A stretch of 55,144 nucleotides of DNA from Lachnospiraceae bacterium (GCA_009911195.1 QXWV01000106.1:1-55144), one strand, 5' to 3'; numbered from the stretch's first letter, positions 1-7,419 are shown. The notes: generated from the sequence alone by a model not told the origin. A program made the numbers and translations.

Positions 1-9
1 GTTATTTAT

Positions 10-80
10 GCGGAATCGCTGATAAATACGGCGATTCCGTTATTTTTGTGTGTCTAAAATTCGGTAGACAGTTGAAGACA
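10..80 (+). repeat. Left copy of diverged ~70-bp terminator-like repeat
   Basis: This stretch aligns over its whole length with 2981-3049: both start GCGGAA, both contain TTCCGTTATTTTTG, and both end in AGACAGTTGAAGACA. It folds as a terminator: CGGAATCGC pairs with GCGATTCCG and is followed by TTATTTTTG. The right copy directly follows a tRNA 3' fragment, so this copy probably follows an intact tRNA gene just outside the left edge. Between 80 and 187 I see no complete gene. The minus strand there has about 30 open codons with no start, ending near 145, which may be a remnant. Confidence 0.6.
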
Positions 81-187
81 TTACCTTAGTACCATTACAA
101 TGCCTTTGTTATGAGGTCATAGGTTTCTTTTTCCGTCAGTGGATTGTAGATATATTCTAAGGTTGCGGTGGAAAATAAATCCCCCTC

Positions 188-421
188 TTAATCTCCCCGT
201 GGGGAGACTTCAGTTTCCTGCTTTGCCTGTTTCTCATCCCTGAGTTGAAATGACCGTGACCTTAGGAATGACGTAAGGGCATATGCGCTCTTTCTACAGC
301 TTGACAGCAACTCCGCGTCACGTGAATTGCAAAATACTTCGACAAACAGTGCCGTTTCTTCGTTGTATACCCTGCGCCCGACAGATACAACTACCGCAAC
401 CAACAGCAGGACAAACACCAC
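188..421 (-). CDS. Small membrane-anchored hypothetical protein
   Basis: This predicted 77-residue protein starts at GTG and has a hydrophobic N-terminal segment (about residues 2-14, FVLLLVAVVVSV), which suggests a single membrane anchor followed by a charged, Arg/Lys-rich tail. It begins 18 bases after the stop of the upstream gene on the same strand, so the two are probably cotranscribed. The ribosome site is weak. I do not recognise a family. It lies inside the accessory segment bounded by the tRNA fragment at 2948. It may be a small cargo gene or spurious. Confidence 0.4.
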   Translation of the reverse strand: MVFVLLLVAVVVSVGRRVYNEETALFVEVFCNSRDAELLSSCRKSAYALTSFLRSRSFQLRDEKQAKQETEVSPRGD

Positions 422-439
422 TATAGTAACGCCTGCTGA

Positions 440-670
440 TTAACTTTTAGTAATGGCTTCTACCTTGCCACGTTGGTTAAAGAAAATATTGATATCTTCA
501 CCGATTTTGACCTGCGGAATTTCTATCTCCTTCTTAACGAAAAAGCGTTCCTCTCTCATGCCAGTAGTGTGCTCGTAGGAATAACCTACTGATATTGTCA
601 TGCCCTCAACAAGTTTACCATCTGGAGTGGTAAATCCCACTGGTGAATATCCGATTAATTTAGCTTTCAT
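440..670 (-). CDS. Small hypothetical protein of the accessory segment
   Basis: The predicted protein has 76 residues, is rich in beta-forming residues and Gly, and has no membrane segment or known motif that I recognise. The ATG is preceded by a clear AAAGGAGAAA ribosome site, so the gene is probably real. It is transcribed away from the XRE regulator at 818, and the intergenic region between them contains a palindrome (782-800). This is the usual arrangement in which a small repressor controls divergent genes of a mobile element. The function is unknown. Confidence 0.6.
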   Translation of the reverse strand: MKAKLIGYSPVGFTTPDGKLVEGMTISVGYSYEHTTGMREERFFVKKEIEIPQVKIGEDINIFFNQRGKVEAITKS

Positions 671-781
671 GCTGTTTCTCCTTTCCGCTTCTGCTGATAT
701 CCGCGTCCGCTATTTGTTTCGGTTGCGCTTCCGTTGCCATTACTTTACTATATTTTTATGATATATTGATTTACGAATTTA

Positions 782-800
782 GCGGAAATTTTATTTCCGC
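782..800. promoter_or_regulatory. Palindrome, candidate operator of the XRE regulator
   Basis: GCGGAAAT-TTT-ATTTCCGC is a perfect 8-bp inverted repeat ending one base before the AGAAGGAG ribosome site of the XRE gene, between divergent genes. An autoregulatory operator is the simplest reading. A translational hairpin is also possible. Confidence 0.45.
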
Positions 801-817
801 AGAAGGAGTTGGATTTT

Positions 818-1432
818 ATGGGGAACAAAAGAAAGGAAATAATCAAAACCAATATTCAGGTTATTAGAGAAGAGTTAGGCTATACTCAGAAACAACTGGG
901 CAAAAAATTGAAGGTTGATGCAAAGACAATTCGTAACTATGAATATTTCAAGACCAATTTGCCCATTGAGAAAGCTGTGATTCTTTCAAAAAAATTTGGT
1001 TATTCTTTAGACTGGATTTACCGTGAATCTTCGCATAAAAAGCGCAACTCTGAAACCGTTGAACCCAAACGAATTTCAAAATTCAACGTTGATATTAGAG
1101 AATTTGTCTCTCGCTCTAATGACGAGATTCACTTTGTTTTTCCTGATTACTATCGGAATTACATGAAACAGTGTAATACGCTTTCTTCATCAAATCTGTC
1201 TAAACATGAAATGAAAAGAGAAATCGTCAAATTGGATGCTTCATACAAGAAGGATTCAAATCGTGTTTATTACCGCGTTTCGATTCTCGAATCTAAATTT
1301 TCCACTTATATACATTACGGCAATTCGCTTATTCCTTACGTGGATTCTGCCCCTGACTCTAGTGAGGAATATGAACCTACCGAAGAACAAAAGCGGGAAG
1401 TTGAGACATTCTTTAAATCTCTATTCGACTAA
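818..1432 (+). CDS. XRE-family helix-turn-helix regulator
   Basis: This is a predicted 204-residue DNA-binding protein. Residues about 7-60 form a Cro/C1-type helix-turn-helix: the LGYTQKQLGKKLKV segment is the helix-turn, followed by KTIRNYE and the usual SLDWIY end. The C-terminal ~130 residues are charged and unrecognised, possibly a sensing or dimer domain. I chose the ATG at 818 because AGAAGGAG lies nine bases upstream. A TTG at 809 is too close to the same site. The gene is divergent from 440-670 with a palindrome between them, which suggests control of the accessory segment, as in phage or conjugative-element repressors. Confidence 0.75.
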   Translation: MGNKRKEIIKTNIQVIREELGYTQKQLGKKLKVDAKTIRNYEYFKTNLPIEKAVILSKKFGYSLDWIYRESSHKKRNSETVEPKRISKFNVDIREFVSRSNDEIHFVFPDYYRNYMKQCNTLSSSNLSKHEMKREIVKLDASYKKDSNRVYYRVSILESKFSTYIHYGNSLIPYVDSAPDSSEEYEPTEEQKREVETFFKSLFD

Positions 1433-1461
1433 CAAAAAGAAATGGAGTCGTTTACTTGCAA

Positions 1462-1498
1462 AAGGGATATTCCAATTCATGACTCTGAAATATCCCTT
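1462..1498. terminator. Hairpin between convergent genes
   Basis: AAGGGATATT (1462-1471) and AATATCCCTT (1489-1498) form a perfect 10-bp inverted repeat with a 17-base loop. It sits between the end of the XRE gene and the end of the minus-strand reading frame at 1513. The U-tract is poor, so it is a weak terminator candidate. Confidence 0.4.
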
Positions 1499-1512
1499 GA
1501 CTACTGTTTACA

Positions 1513-2046
1513 TTATTTTAATCTGAAAAATACGGTATCGTCATCTATTATATCAGTGATAGGCGCATCATCGTCCCATGTAGCCGAATTATATCTAATC
1601 ACTGTTACTACATTACCGTCATATCCTTTGGGAACGTGGAAAAAGATGCGTGCTTGGCGTGTAAAGATATCGTCATTCCAACCATTTTGTAAAACTTCAC
1701 TTTCCAATTTGACTTCTGTATAATCAGTACCGTTATAATTTAGCGTATATGTATCTGTACTTTCGTTATATGTATCAGTGTTATAGTAATCGTCTGAAAG
1801 AGAAACAAAACCACTATAGCCATAATTATACGCATTTTCATCATCAAAGACTGTAGTTGTTGTAACGGCTTGCCACTCATACCCCTCTAAAGCTTCATGG
1901 GTTTCATCAGATTCAAATACATCGTAATCTGAAAACGTGATTTTTCCTGCCGTTGTATATTCAGTTGTGTCATAACAAGGTATCACAAAAGGAATGGGGT
2001 TCCCTGACTTTCCATAATCGGTGGGAATTGCCGTTTGAACTGGCAA
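1513..2046 (-). pseudogene. Probable 5'-truncated hypothetical gene (C-terminal part)
   Basis: The reading frame gives 177 residues rich in Asp, Tyr and Thr (for example VFFRLK at the end and FHVPKGYDG inside), which looks like the exported beta-rich C-terminal part of a surface protein or lipoprotein. No signal sequence remains. The only start is TTG, directly preceded by an in-frame TAA, with no ribosome site. The first 22 bases overlap, on the other strand, the end of a truncated XRE gene (2025-2129). I infer that a rearrangement joined two truncated genes here and removed the N-terminus. Family unknown. Confidence 0.5.
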
Positions 2047-2129
2047 TTACGCTATCAAAATTTTATGATGTATCGTTGGACTATATCGGTGGTTTGACAA
2101 ACGATCCGACACCGCCGCACAAAAGATAA
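2025..2129 (+). pseudogene. 3' remnant of an XRE-type regulator gene
   Basis: The plus strand reads ELPFELAITLSKFYDVSLDY followed by IGGLTNDP and a TAA stop at 2127-2129. LSKFYDVSLDYIGGLTNDP is the typical end of a small Cro/C1-type helix-turn-helix protein. No upstream helix-turn-helix or start remains in this frame, so only the last ~35 codons survive. It overlaps the truncated minus-strand frame 1513-2046, which marks a recombination junction near 2025-2046. A hairpin that could be the original terminator follows at 2143. Confidence 0.65.
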
Positions 2130-2142
2130 AATAGTAATCAAT

Positions 2143-2172
2143 GGATATTTCAACCAGCAATTTGAAATATCC
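2143..2172 (+). terminator. Hairpin after XRE remnant
   Basis: GGATATTTCA (2143-2152) and TGAAATATCC (2163-2172) pair perfectly around a 10-base loop, followed by a T-rich stretch. It is probably the terminator of the lost XRE gene. The sequence is related to the hairpin at 1462-1498. Confidence 0.5.
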
Positions 2173-2312
2173 CTGTTTCTATTATTTAAATCATGCCCCG
2201 CTTGTAAATCTCCACTCTCCGAGTGCCTGCGGTAAAGGGATTGACAAACTTATTTTATTTCATGCTGGAATAGTGTATAATATATGTAAACAACAGAAAA
2301 GGAAATGCAGAT

Positions 2313-2627
2313 ATGGATATAGAACAGCTTCAAAAACTAATAAACAATTCTTCCAATATAAAATGGTCAAAGCATTGTTTAGAGCGTATGCAGGAAAGAG
2401 ATATCAGTATTGCTGATGTAAAATCATGTCTGCAAACAGGAGAAATCATAGAGGACTATCCAGACGATTTTCCTCACCCCAGTTGCCTTGTTTATGGACA
2501 TACAAAGGAAAATGACATATTGCATGTTGTTGTCGGCTCAGATAACAATAGTTTGTTTTTTATAACAGCTTATTTCCCGAACACTGATAAATTTGAAAAA
2601 GATTTAAAAACCAGAAAGGGGCAGTAA
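2313..2627 (+). CDS. DUF4258 protein, probable toxin of a type II pair
   Basis: This 104-residue protein has the pattern of DUF4258 (a RelE/BrnT-like small fold): IKWSKHCLERMQERDIS near residues 18-34, then D(V/I) and CLxxGExIEDYPDD, and a strand-rich end with HVVVGSDN. A ribosome site (AAAAGGAA) precedes the ATG. The stop is two bases before the ATG of the next gene, which encodes a YgiT-type zinc-finger protein. That gene order is known for toxin-antitoxin pairs in Firmicutes. TATAAT occurs at 2276-2281 upstream, but no well-spaced -35 is clear. Toxin activity is inferred from family and context. Confidence 0.7.
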   Translation: MDIEQLQKLINNSSNIKWSKHCLERMQERDISIADVKSCLQTGEIIEDYPDDFPHPSCLVYGHTKENDILHVVVGSDNNSLFFITAYFPNTDKFEKDLKTRKGQ

Positions 2628-2629
2628 TC

Positions 2630-2857
2630 ATGTGTATGTATTGTAAATGCAAAACCACAATTTCATCTTTGACAACCCATGTAGTCAATTATAAAAACTG
2701 TATTATTATTATCAAAAACGTGCCTTGTGAAGAATGTGAACAATGCGGTGAAAAATATTATTCAGACGAAGTTGCAATGCAGTTGGAATACCTTGTCAAT
2801 ACAGCGAAACAGCTTATGCAAGAAGTTGCTGTCATTGATTATTCCAAAGCGGCATAA
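2630..2857 (+). CDS. YgiT-type zinc-finger antitoxin-like protein
   Basis: The predicted 75-residue protein has two cysteine clusters, near residues 2-7 (MCMYCKC) and 33-40 (CEECEQCGE). These match the zinc-binding N-terminal domain of MqsA/YgiT antitoxins. The C-terminal helix is short and there is no Cro-type DNA-binding domain, so it is the short single-domain form. It begins two bases after the stop of the DUF4258 gene, with the ribosome site AAAGGGG inside that gene, so translation is probably coupled. The likely role is to neutralise the partner. Confidence 0.72.
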   Translation: MCMYCKCKTTISSLTTHVVNYKNCIIIIKNVPCEECEQCGEKYYSDEVAMQLEYLVNTAKQLMQEVAVIDYSKAA

Positions 2858-2947
2858 TCTGTTCGGACGTATGAACCAAAATTGTAGACACACTGTAGAC
2901 AGTGTGCATTCCTTCTTGATTTTATGGGCTTTTCGGAACAAAAAATA

Positions 2948-2970
2948 GTTCGAGTCCCGTCTCGCGCTCT
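2948..2970 (+). other. 3' tRNA fragment, probable attachment site
   Basis: The sequence reads as the end of a tRNA: T-loop TTCGAGT (2949-2955), T-stem strand CCCGT, acceptor strand CTCGCGC and discriminator T (2968). No 5' part of a tRNA precedes it, and the T-stem partner is missing. Such 3' ends are left at the far junction when a tyrosine integrase inserts DNA into a tRNA gene. The complementary acceptor GCGCGAG with U at the discriminator would fit a tRNA-Gly, but that is inference. An inverted repeat CACACT/AGTGTG lies just upstream (near 2887-2906). Confidence 0.65.
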
Positions 2971-2980
2971 TTGAAAAAGT

Positions 2981-3049
2981 GCGGAAATGTTGATATTTAC
3001 AGCGTTTCCGTTATTTTTGCCTTTCAGATATGGAAGACAGTTGAAGACA
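2981..3049 (+). repeat. Right copy of diverged terminator-like repeat
   Basis: This is the imperfect direct repeat of 10-80. GGAAA and TTTCC can pair and are followed by TTATTTTTG, so it resembles a tRNA terminator. It lies right after the tRNA fragment 2948-2970 and marks the outer edge of the accessory segment. Just beyond it, 3067-3099 resembles part of the MITE family seen at 30419 and 47603 (CCATTTCATTAGTGAA and TTGATTTCCGT). Confidence 0.6.
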
Positions 3050-3151
3050 GTCTATAACGCCTTTACCCATTTCATTAGTGAAGATTGATTTCCGTTGCTC
3101 CGGGCAAAAACATCTTGCTTTTTTAACTGATAATGATATAATTATTACTAT

Positions 3152-3225
3152 GGAAGCATAGCTCAGCCGGGATGAGCGTTCGCCTCACACGCGAAAGGTC
3201 ATGGGTTCAATCCCCATTGCTTCCA
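3152..3225 (+). tRNA. tRNA-Val (anticodon CAC)
   Basis: A full cloverleaf can be drawn: acceptor GGAAGCA (3152-3158) with TGCTTCC (3218-3224), D-arm GCTC/GAGC, anticodon stem TTCGC/GCGAA around the loop CTCACAC with anticodon CAC, and T-arm ATGGG-TTCAATC-CCCAT. The discriminator is A at 3225. CAC reads the valine codon GTG. A terminator follows at 3252. Confidence 0.93.
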
Positions 3226-3251
3226 TCTTTTGTGAAACATCCATCTGAGGC

Positions 3252-3297
3252 AACCCCCTTTTATTCGACATAAACAGTCTAATGAAAGGGGTTTTTA
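3252..3297. terminator. Shared terminator of tRNA-Val and GH3 gene
   Basis: AACCCC and CTTTT at 3252-3262 pair with AAAGGGGTT near 3285-3293, followed by T residues. It lies between the tRNA and the end of the convergent glycosidase gene, so it can serve both strands. Confidence 0.65.
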
Positions 3298-4734
3298 TTC
3301 TGTTTGTTCCACTTCCTCCTGGCTGTCCGGTGTTCCTTCCCCATTTTCACCCCCTTCCTCTGGTTGTTGTCCGGTAGGCATATTATCCACCACATTGCCG
3401 TCCTGGTCCACCCTATCCCTGTATTTTACCCGGTAAATCCGTTTTAACGATTCATTGATACGTTCTTCCGAAATAGTGCCTTCCCTCACCGCTGCCAGAA
3501 CCCCTTCATATGCGGTTTCAAAATTTTCAGGCATCAGTATCATATCCGCCCCCGCCTTTAAAGCCATCACAGCCGCCTGGTCCGCACTGTAATATTCCGT
3601 AATCGCTGACATATTCATTGCATCAGTAATAATGATTCCGTTATACCCCAGTTCGCCCCTCAGCCAGTTCGTCACCACTTCTTCCGACAAGGAGCAAGGC
3701 GTATTATCCCCTATCACACCGGGGATGGAAGCATGGCTTACCATTACCATATGCGCCCCGGCATCAATTCCTGAGCGGAATGGAATGAATTCGGAAGCCC
3801 TCAAATCATCCAAAGTCTTTTCCAACGTAACCATCCCTTCATGGGTATCCTCTGTGGCTGCCCCGATTCCAGGAAAATGCTTTAAACAGGAGCTAATTCC
3901 CGTATCCTGAAAACCGCCTACCGCAGCCGAAACCATATCTCCTACTGCCCCAGGGTCTGCGCCAAAGGAACGCCTTCCCATGGCAGAAGAAGAAGCATCC
4001 GCCACCACATCCGCTACTGGCGCAAAGTCCAGGTTAAACCCTAGTTCATATAAATAAGAAGAAATTTCAGCGCTTGCATTATAAGCGGCCATTGTATCCC
4101 CAGATGCCCCAATATCCGCCATATCTCCCACTTCCGTTACTTCTATGCCGCTGGAACCTACACGCCTTACCGAGCCCCCTTCTTCATCTACCGCAAGAAA
4201 TATGGGATATTTGCTCATCATCGTTGTTTTAGAAAGCATTTCTTTAATCTGTTCTTTATCCTTTATATTCTGGCTAAAGTAGACCAGTCCGCCCACCGCG
4301 TATTTATTTAAGGCTTCCTGGGTTCCTTCCCCTGCCGTTATTGCTGTTCCAACCCCTGTAATATCTTCGGGCATTACAATAAACAGCCCCGCTACCCTAT
4401 CTTCCAAAGGCATCGGCGCTATCGCTGTCTCCACAATCTCCTCCAGCCAGTCCACATCTTCCACTGGCGCTTCCTCTATCGGTGCGGGCGGCTCCACCAC
4501 CGCGTTTTCCTGCTCCGCCTGTGCTGCCGCTTCTTCCAACTGACGTTCCACTTCTTTTGCCTGCCTCCGCTCTGCAAGAATACCCATCAACTTCCGGATG
4601 CCAAATACCGCCCCAACCACAATCGCCGCAAAAAATATCACCACCGTTATGTAAGCTATAATCTGATTCCTTATTCTTCTCCTCCGCCTATATAACCGTC
4701 TTTCATCAAATTTTCTTTCTCTGTTTTCTTTCAT
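3295..4734 (-). CDS. Glycoside hydrolase family 3, beta-N-acetylhexosaminidase type, membrane-anchored
   Basis: This predicted 479-residue enzyme is likely to cleave terminal N-acetylhexosamine from cell-wall or glycan fragments outside the membrane. A basic N-terminus is followed by one membrane segment (about residues 24-47) and an acidic, Glu-rich linker. The GH3 N-terminal barrel runs from about residue 105 to 440. The NagZ-type signature KHFPGIG with downstream EDTH is visible near residues 285-298, and the nucleophile region IITDAMNM near 368. The usual GH3 C-terminal domain is absent, as in NagZ-type enzymes. The tail is acidic and rich in Glu, Gly and Gln, an odd low-complexity end. 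The preceding region is a long AT-rich intergenic stretch. Confidence 0.88.
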   Translation of the reverse strand: MKENRERKFDERRLYRRRRRIRNQIIAYITVVIFFAAIVVGAVFGIRKLMGILAERRQAKEVERQLEEAAAQAEQENAVVEPPAPIEEAPVEDVDWLEEIVETAIAPMPLEDRVAGLFIVMPEDITGVGTAITAGEGTQEALNKYAVGGLVYFSQNIKDKEQIKEMLSKTTMMSKYPIFLAVDEEGGSVRRVGSSGIEVTEVGDMADIGASGDTMAAYNASAEISSYLYELGFNLDFAPVADVVADASSSAMGRRSFGADPGAVGDMVSAAVGGFQDTGISSCLKHFPGIGAATEDTHEGMVTLEKTLDDLRASEFIPFRSGIDAGAHMVMVSHASIPGVIGDNTPCSLSEEVVTNWLRGELGYNGIIITDAMNMSAITEYYSADQAAVMALKAGADMILMPENFETAYEGVLAAVREGTISEERINESLKRIYRVKYRDRVDQDGNVVDNMPTGQQPEEGGENGEGTPDSQEEVEQTE

Positions 4735-4882
4735 ATCCTACCCCGTACTAATCAATTTGCCCTTTGCTATAGCTTATCATAACCTATTTCCATAAAAATT
4801 TCCACATCTATTTCTACAAGAACTTAGCATAAATTACAAATCCATAGAGCCAAATATTGGCTGCAATTGTTTGGGCGCACGC

Positions 4883-4920
4883 AAAGAGGATACTAATCAT
4901 TCCGATTAATATCCTCTTTT
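4883..4920. terminator. Strong hairpin
   Basis: AAAGAGGATACTAATC (4883-4898) pairs with GATTAATATCCTCTTT (4904-4919) with one G-T mismatch and a 5-base loop. On the plus strand a short T run follows. On the minus strand there is no U-tract. It may end transcription from the minus-strand promoter at 5243-5271 or from the plus strand. Confidence 0.5.
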
Positions 4921-5242
4921 ATACTATGCTGTCCAATGGTCTATACCTCCGTCTTCTAGTTTTTCTTATGCAGTTGTTATTCATTTTTCTCTTTCGTACC
5001 CTTTCCATTTTTCTCTTGTACTGCCTGTACTGTAACGGCTGATAATTTATTTTCCGGATTCCCTTACAATCCTTCTTATTATCTTCTGTTCCTCGTTACC
5101 TCTTCTTATGTACTCGACTACGAATTCTTTTGTTTATTCATTCTTTTGTATCTTAAATGAATAAATTAATTTACGTTTTCGGTGGTCCATACCTCGCTTT
5201 CTTTTGTATTTTTATCTATGTGAATTTCTTTTGTATGAACTT

Positions 5243-5271
5243 ATTATATCTCCCTATTCTCCATTTGTCAA
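5243..5271 (-). promoter_or_regulatory. Consensus sigma-A promoter, minus strand
   Basis: Read on the minus strand this is TTGACA (5266-5271), a 17-base spacer, then TATAAT (5243-5248): a match to both consensus hexamers at ideal spacing. Transcription would start near 5236 and run toward 4883. No intact protein gene lies downstream, which is why it is notable. Confidence 0.6.
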
Positions 5272-5571
5272 CACTTTTTTTCAAAAAAACCTATTTTATT
5301 TCAATATATTTTATTTTTCTACAAATTTCGAGTAATATTTGCCAAATCAGTAAGTATATTCCAGATTTAGCCCGATTTTTACCAATAATTTTCAGTTATT
5401 TTTTATTTTTAAATAGATTATCCAAAAAATTTGTCTTTTGATTTCGATACCAAGGCAAAAAAAGATTCCACGCTTGCCAGCAAATGTTGTATAATAAATT
5501 TATACTTATATTAATATGCCTATGATTTTTCGGCAAAGCATAGCGAAACCAATGTTTTAAAGGAGAAACCT

Positions 5572-6675
5572 ATGATTCCAAACCCTTTTTTAAAAGAAGG
5601 CGTCCTTAGTACGAACGCTTCCATCAATAAATTAGTCATAGCCAAAATGCCGGAATGCACCGTCACCCAGCCCTTGGCCGGGAGAAGTGCCCAGGAAATC
5701 TTTTCCACCGATTTATTGATTCAGGAAATAAAAAATTCCGCACTCCAGCTACAGATTGATATTTCCGCCTTAGAGGAGAAATCGCTCCCCCTCTACCTGG
5801 AAAGCTGTCTGGAAAGCGAGGATGCCAATGTCCGGGCGGCCTCCCACAGTATTATGAAGCTTTTTGGGGAACGGCTTGCCGTCATTCTGCTTTGCCTCAA
5901 AGAAGGCTCGCCGGAAAACCGTAATGCCCGGTCCGACTGGGGTACGGAAGAATGGGATTACTGGAATTCCCTGCATCATATCATATTGGTAGGAGGGCTG
6001 GCCAGCCCTCCCTTGGGCGAACAACTGAAATACTATGTGGAGCAGGTTTTTTGGGCCTCCGGAAAACATCCCTATACCATCATCCTTGGCAAAGATTCCA
6101 CGTATGCGGGCCTTCGGGGGTGCACTACATACCTGAAAGACATACCGCCCTCCCAGGTTAACCTTATCTTCGATTATGGCCAAAGTTTTATTAAAAGAAG
6201 CTATGCCATTATGGAAGGGGAAAAAGTTAAGGATATCATTATTTTGGGCAAAACCTTATCCCGGCACGTGGAATGGGATATTCAGGACACCGATTTGGAG
6301 GAAAAAGAAGCTTTGGCCTTAAACCGTTATTTTCTGGAAACTATTACCCGTACTGTCCATGAAGTGGAAAACCGGGGGCTGGAAATACATCCCCACATCA
6401 TTTTGAGCATTGCAAACTATGTAAAATGTGGGGTGATTGCCAACCGGGGCGGCTATGGAAAATTACGGCTCATCGCCCCCAACTATGCAGAATATCTCTC
6501 CCAACAGTTAAGGGAAAGCCTTGGCAGAAGCTATTATTTTACCATGCTCCATGACGGAACCGCAATGGCCGCCGGATATGCCAACTATGATAATTCCGTC
6601 TGCATTTCCCTCGGCACTGCATTCGGCGTAGGCTTCCCGGTGCATTGTCCAATGGAATTTCACATAGAAATGTAA
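5572..6675 (+). CDS. ASKHA-fold (ROK-like) protein, possibly circularly permuted, unknown substrate
   Basis: The predicted 367-residue protein starts at an ATG with an AAAGGAG ribosome site. Three segments resemble sugar-kinase/actin-fold motifs. HHIILVGGLA (about residues 135-144) is like the adenosine motif. NLIFDYGQSFIKR (197-209) is like phosphate-1. LHDGTAMAAGYA...ISLGTAFGVGFP (326-356) is like the phosphate-2 region. In standard ROK kinases the order is phosphate-1, phosphate-2, adenosine, so the order here suggests a permuted or rearranged fold. The usual DxGG(T/S) is altered to DYGQS. The next gene (LUD) is only 30 bases away on the same strand, so an operon is likely. Function is not assigned. 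Confidence 0.55.
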   Translation: MIPNPFLKEGVLSTNASINKLVIAKMPECTVTQPLAGRSAQEIFSTDLLIQEIKNSALQLQIDISALEEKSLPLYLESCLESEDANVRAASHSIMKLFGERLAVILLCLKEGSPENRNARSDWGTEEWDYWNSLHHIILVGGLASPPLGEQLKYYVEQVFWASGKHPYTIILGKDSTYAGLRGCTTYLKDIPPSQVNLIFDYGQSFIKRSYAIMEGEKVKDIIILGKTLSRHVEWDIQDTDLEEKEALALNRYFLETITRTVHEVENRGLEIHPHIILSIANYVKCGVIANRGGYGKLRLIAPNYAEYLSQQLRESLGRSYYFTMLHDGTAMAAGYANYDNSVCISLGTAFGVGFPVHCPMEFHIEM

Positions 6676-6705
6676 AAAAACAAAACAGGAACAGGAGGAT
6701 TCATT

Positions 6706-7341
6706 ATGACACACAAACAGGCAGCCTTTGCGGCAGCAACTGAAGCTATCATTAAAAACCTGGAAAAAAGAGGAATGGAAGGCTACTTTTTCGAGGATTC
6801 CGCATCCTGTACCGATGCTATCCTGGCCTCCATCCCGCAAGGCAGCACTATATCCTGGGGCGGCAGCGCATCCGTCCAGGAATCCGGGCTAATGGACAAA
6901 ATTAAAGAAGGCAATTATGAACTTATCGACTATTTCAGCACCACTAATCCCGATGAACGGAAGAAGTTATATGCCCGGTCTGTGTTGGCCGATTACTATC
7001 TTATGAGCTCCAATGCCGTAACTTTCAACGGGGAACTGATTAATATCGACGGCCGCGGAAACAGAGTAGCCTGCCTCATCCACGGGCCGGAGAATGTCAT
7101 TATGGTAGTAGGGATGAATAAAATCGTCACCGATATCAATGCCGGCATCGACAGGGCGCACAATTTTGCCGCCCCTCCCAACGCAAACCGCTTAAACCGG
7201 CAGACCCCCTGCTATGTTACCGGGCGCTGCGGCGACTGCCTCTCCCCTGACTGCATGTGCAACCAAATCGTTATTACCAGGCGCAGCGGCGTCAAAGGAA
7301 GGATTAAGGTATATTTTGTTGCAGAGGATTTGGGATACTAA
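6706..7341 (+). CDS. LUD-domain protein (LutC/YkgG-like)
   Basis: This predicted 211-residue cytosolic protein belongs to the LUD fold found in lactate-utilisation proteins and related uncharacterised proteins. Signs are GSTISWGGSAS (about 46-56), the ELIDYFSTTNPDERKKLY stretch, and VNxxGxGNRVACLIHGPENVI-type residues with VGMNKIV. The C-terminus has a Cys-rich segment (CYVTGRCGDCLSPDCMC, about 172-188) that could bind metal or an iron-sulfur cluster. AACAGGAGG precedes the ATG. It is probably cotranscribed with the ASKHA-fold gene upstream. The stand-alone form with this Cys-rich end is common in anaerobic Clostridia. Its reaction is unknown. Confidence 0.8.
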   Translation: MTHKQAAFAAATEAIIKNLEKRGMEGYFFEDSASCTDAILASIPQGSTISWGGSASVQESGLMDKIKEGNYELIDYFSTTNPDERKKLYARSVLADYYLMSSNAVTFNGELINIDGRGNRVACLIHGPENVIMVVGMNKIVTDINAGIDRAHNFAAPPNANRLNRQTPCYVTGRCGDCLSPDCMCNQIVITRRSGVKGRIKVYFVAEDLGY

Positions 7342-7369
7342 AAAACATTTTTATTATTCACGCAAAAAG

Positions 7370-7419
7370 TCCCTTGGGCAAGGATATGCATCCGCACATC
7401 CCCGCCTCAAGGGATTTTT
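7370..7419. terminator. Bidirectional terminator between LUD gene and glyA
   Basis: TCCCTTG (7370-7376) pairs with CAAGGGA (7408-7414), extended inward by GGC/GCC, with TTTTT on the plus side and AAAAAG before the stem (U-tract on the minus strand). It fits the end of both convergent genes. Confidence 0.7.

Larger units (their letters stand above)
4740..5571. other. AT-rich intergenic region, possible small RNA or decayed gene
   Basis: No convincing intact gene is present in about 830 bases. The plus-strand frames are T-rich shadows with no ribosome sites. The minus strand carries a consensus promoter (5243-5271) and a purine-rich transcript region ending near the hairpin at 4883-4919. Within it, one minus-strand frame gives a short protein-like run (KEFVVEYIRRGNEEQKIIRR) before a stop, then a different frame gives NKLSAVTVQAVQEKNGKG. 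This suggests a frameshifted remnant. A motif GAGGTATRGACCA occurs twice (near 4935-4948 and 5183-5196, minus strand). TATAAT at 5490-5495 may belong to the promoter of the next gene. Confidence 0.4.

Noticed and set aside
4857-5441. Two short plus-strand hydrophobic frames
   Set aside because: Phe/Leu/Tyr-rich translation of T-rich DNA, with no ribosome site. They are better explained as the complement of a purine-rich minus-strand region.
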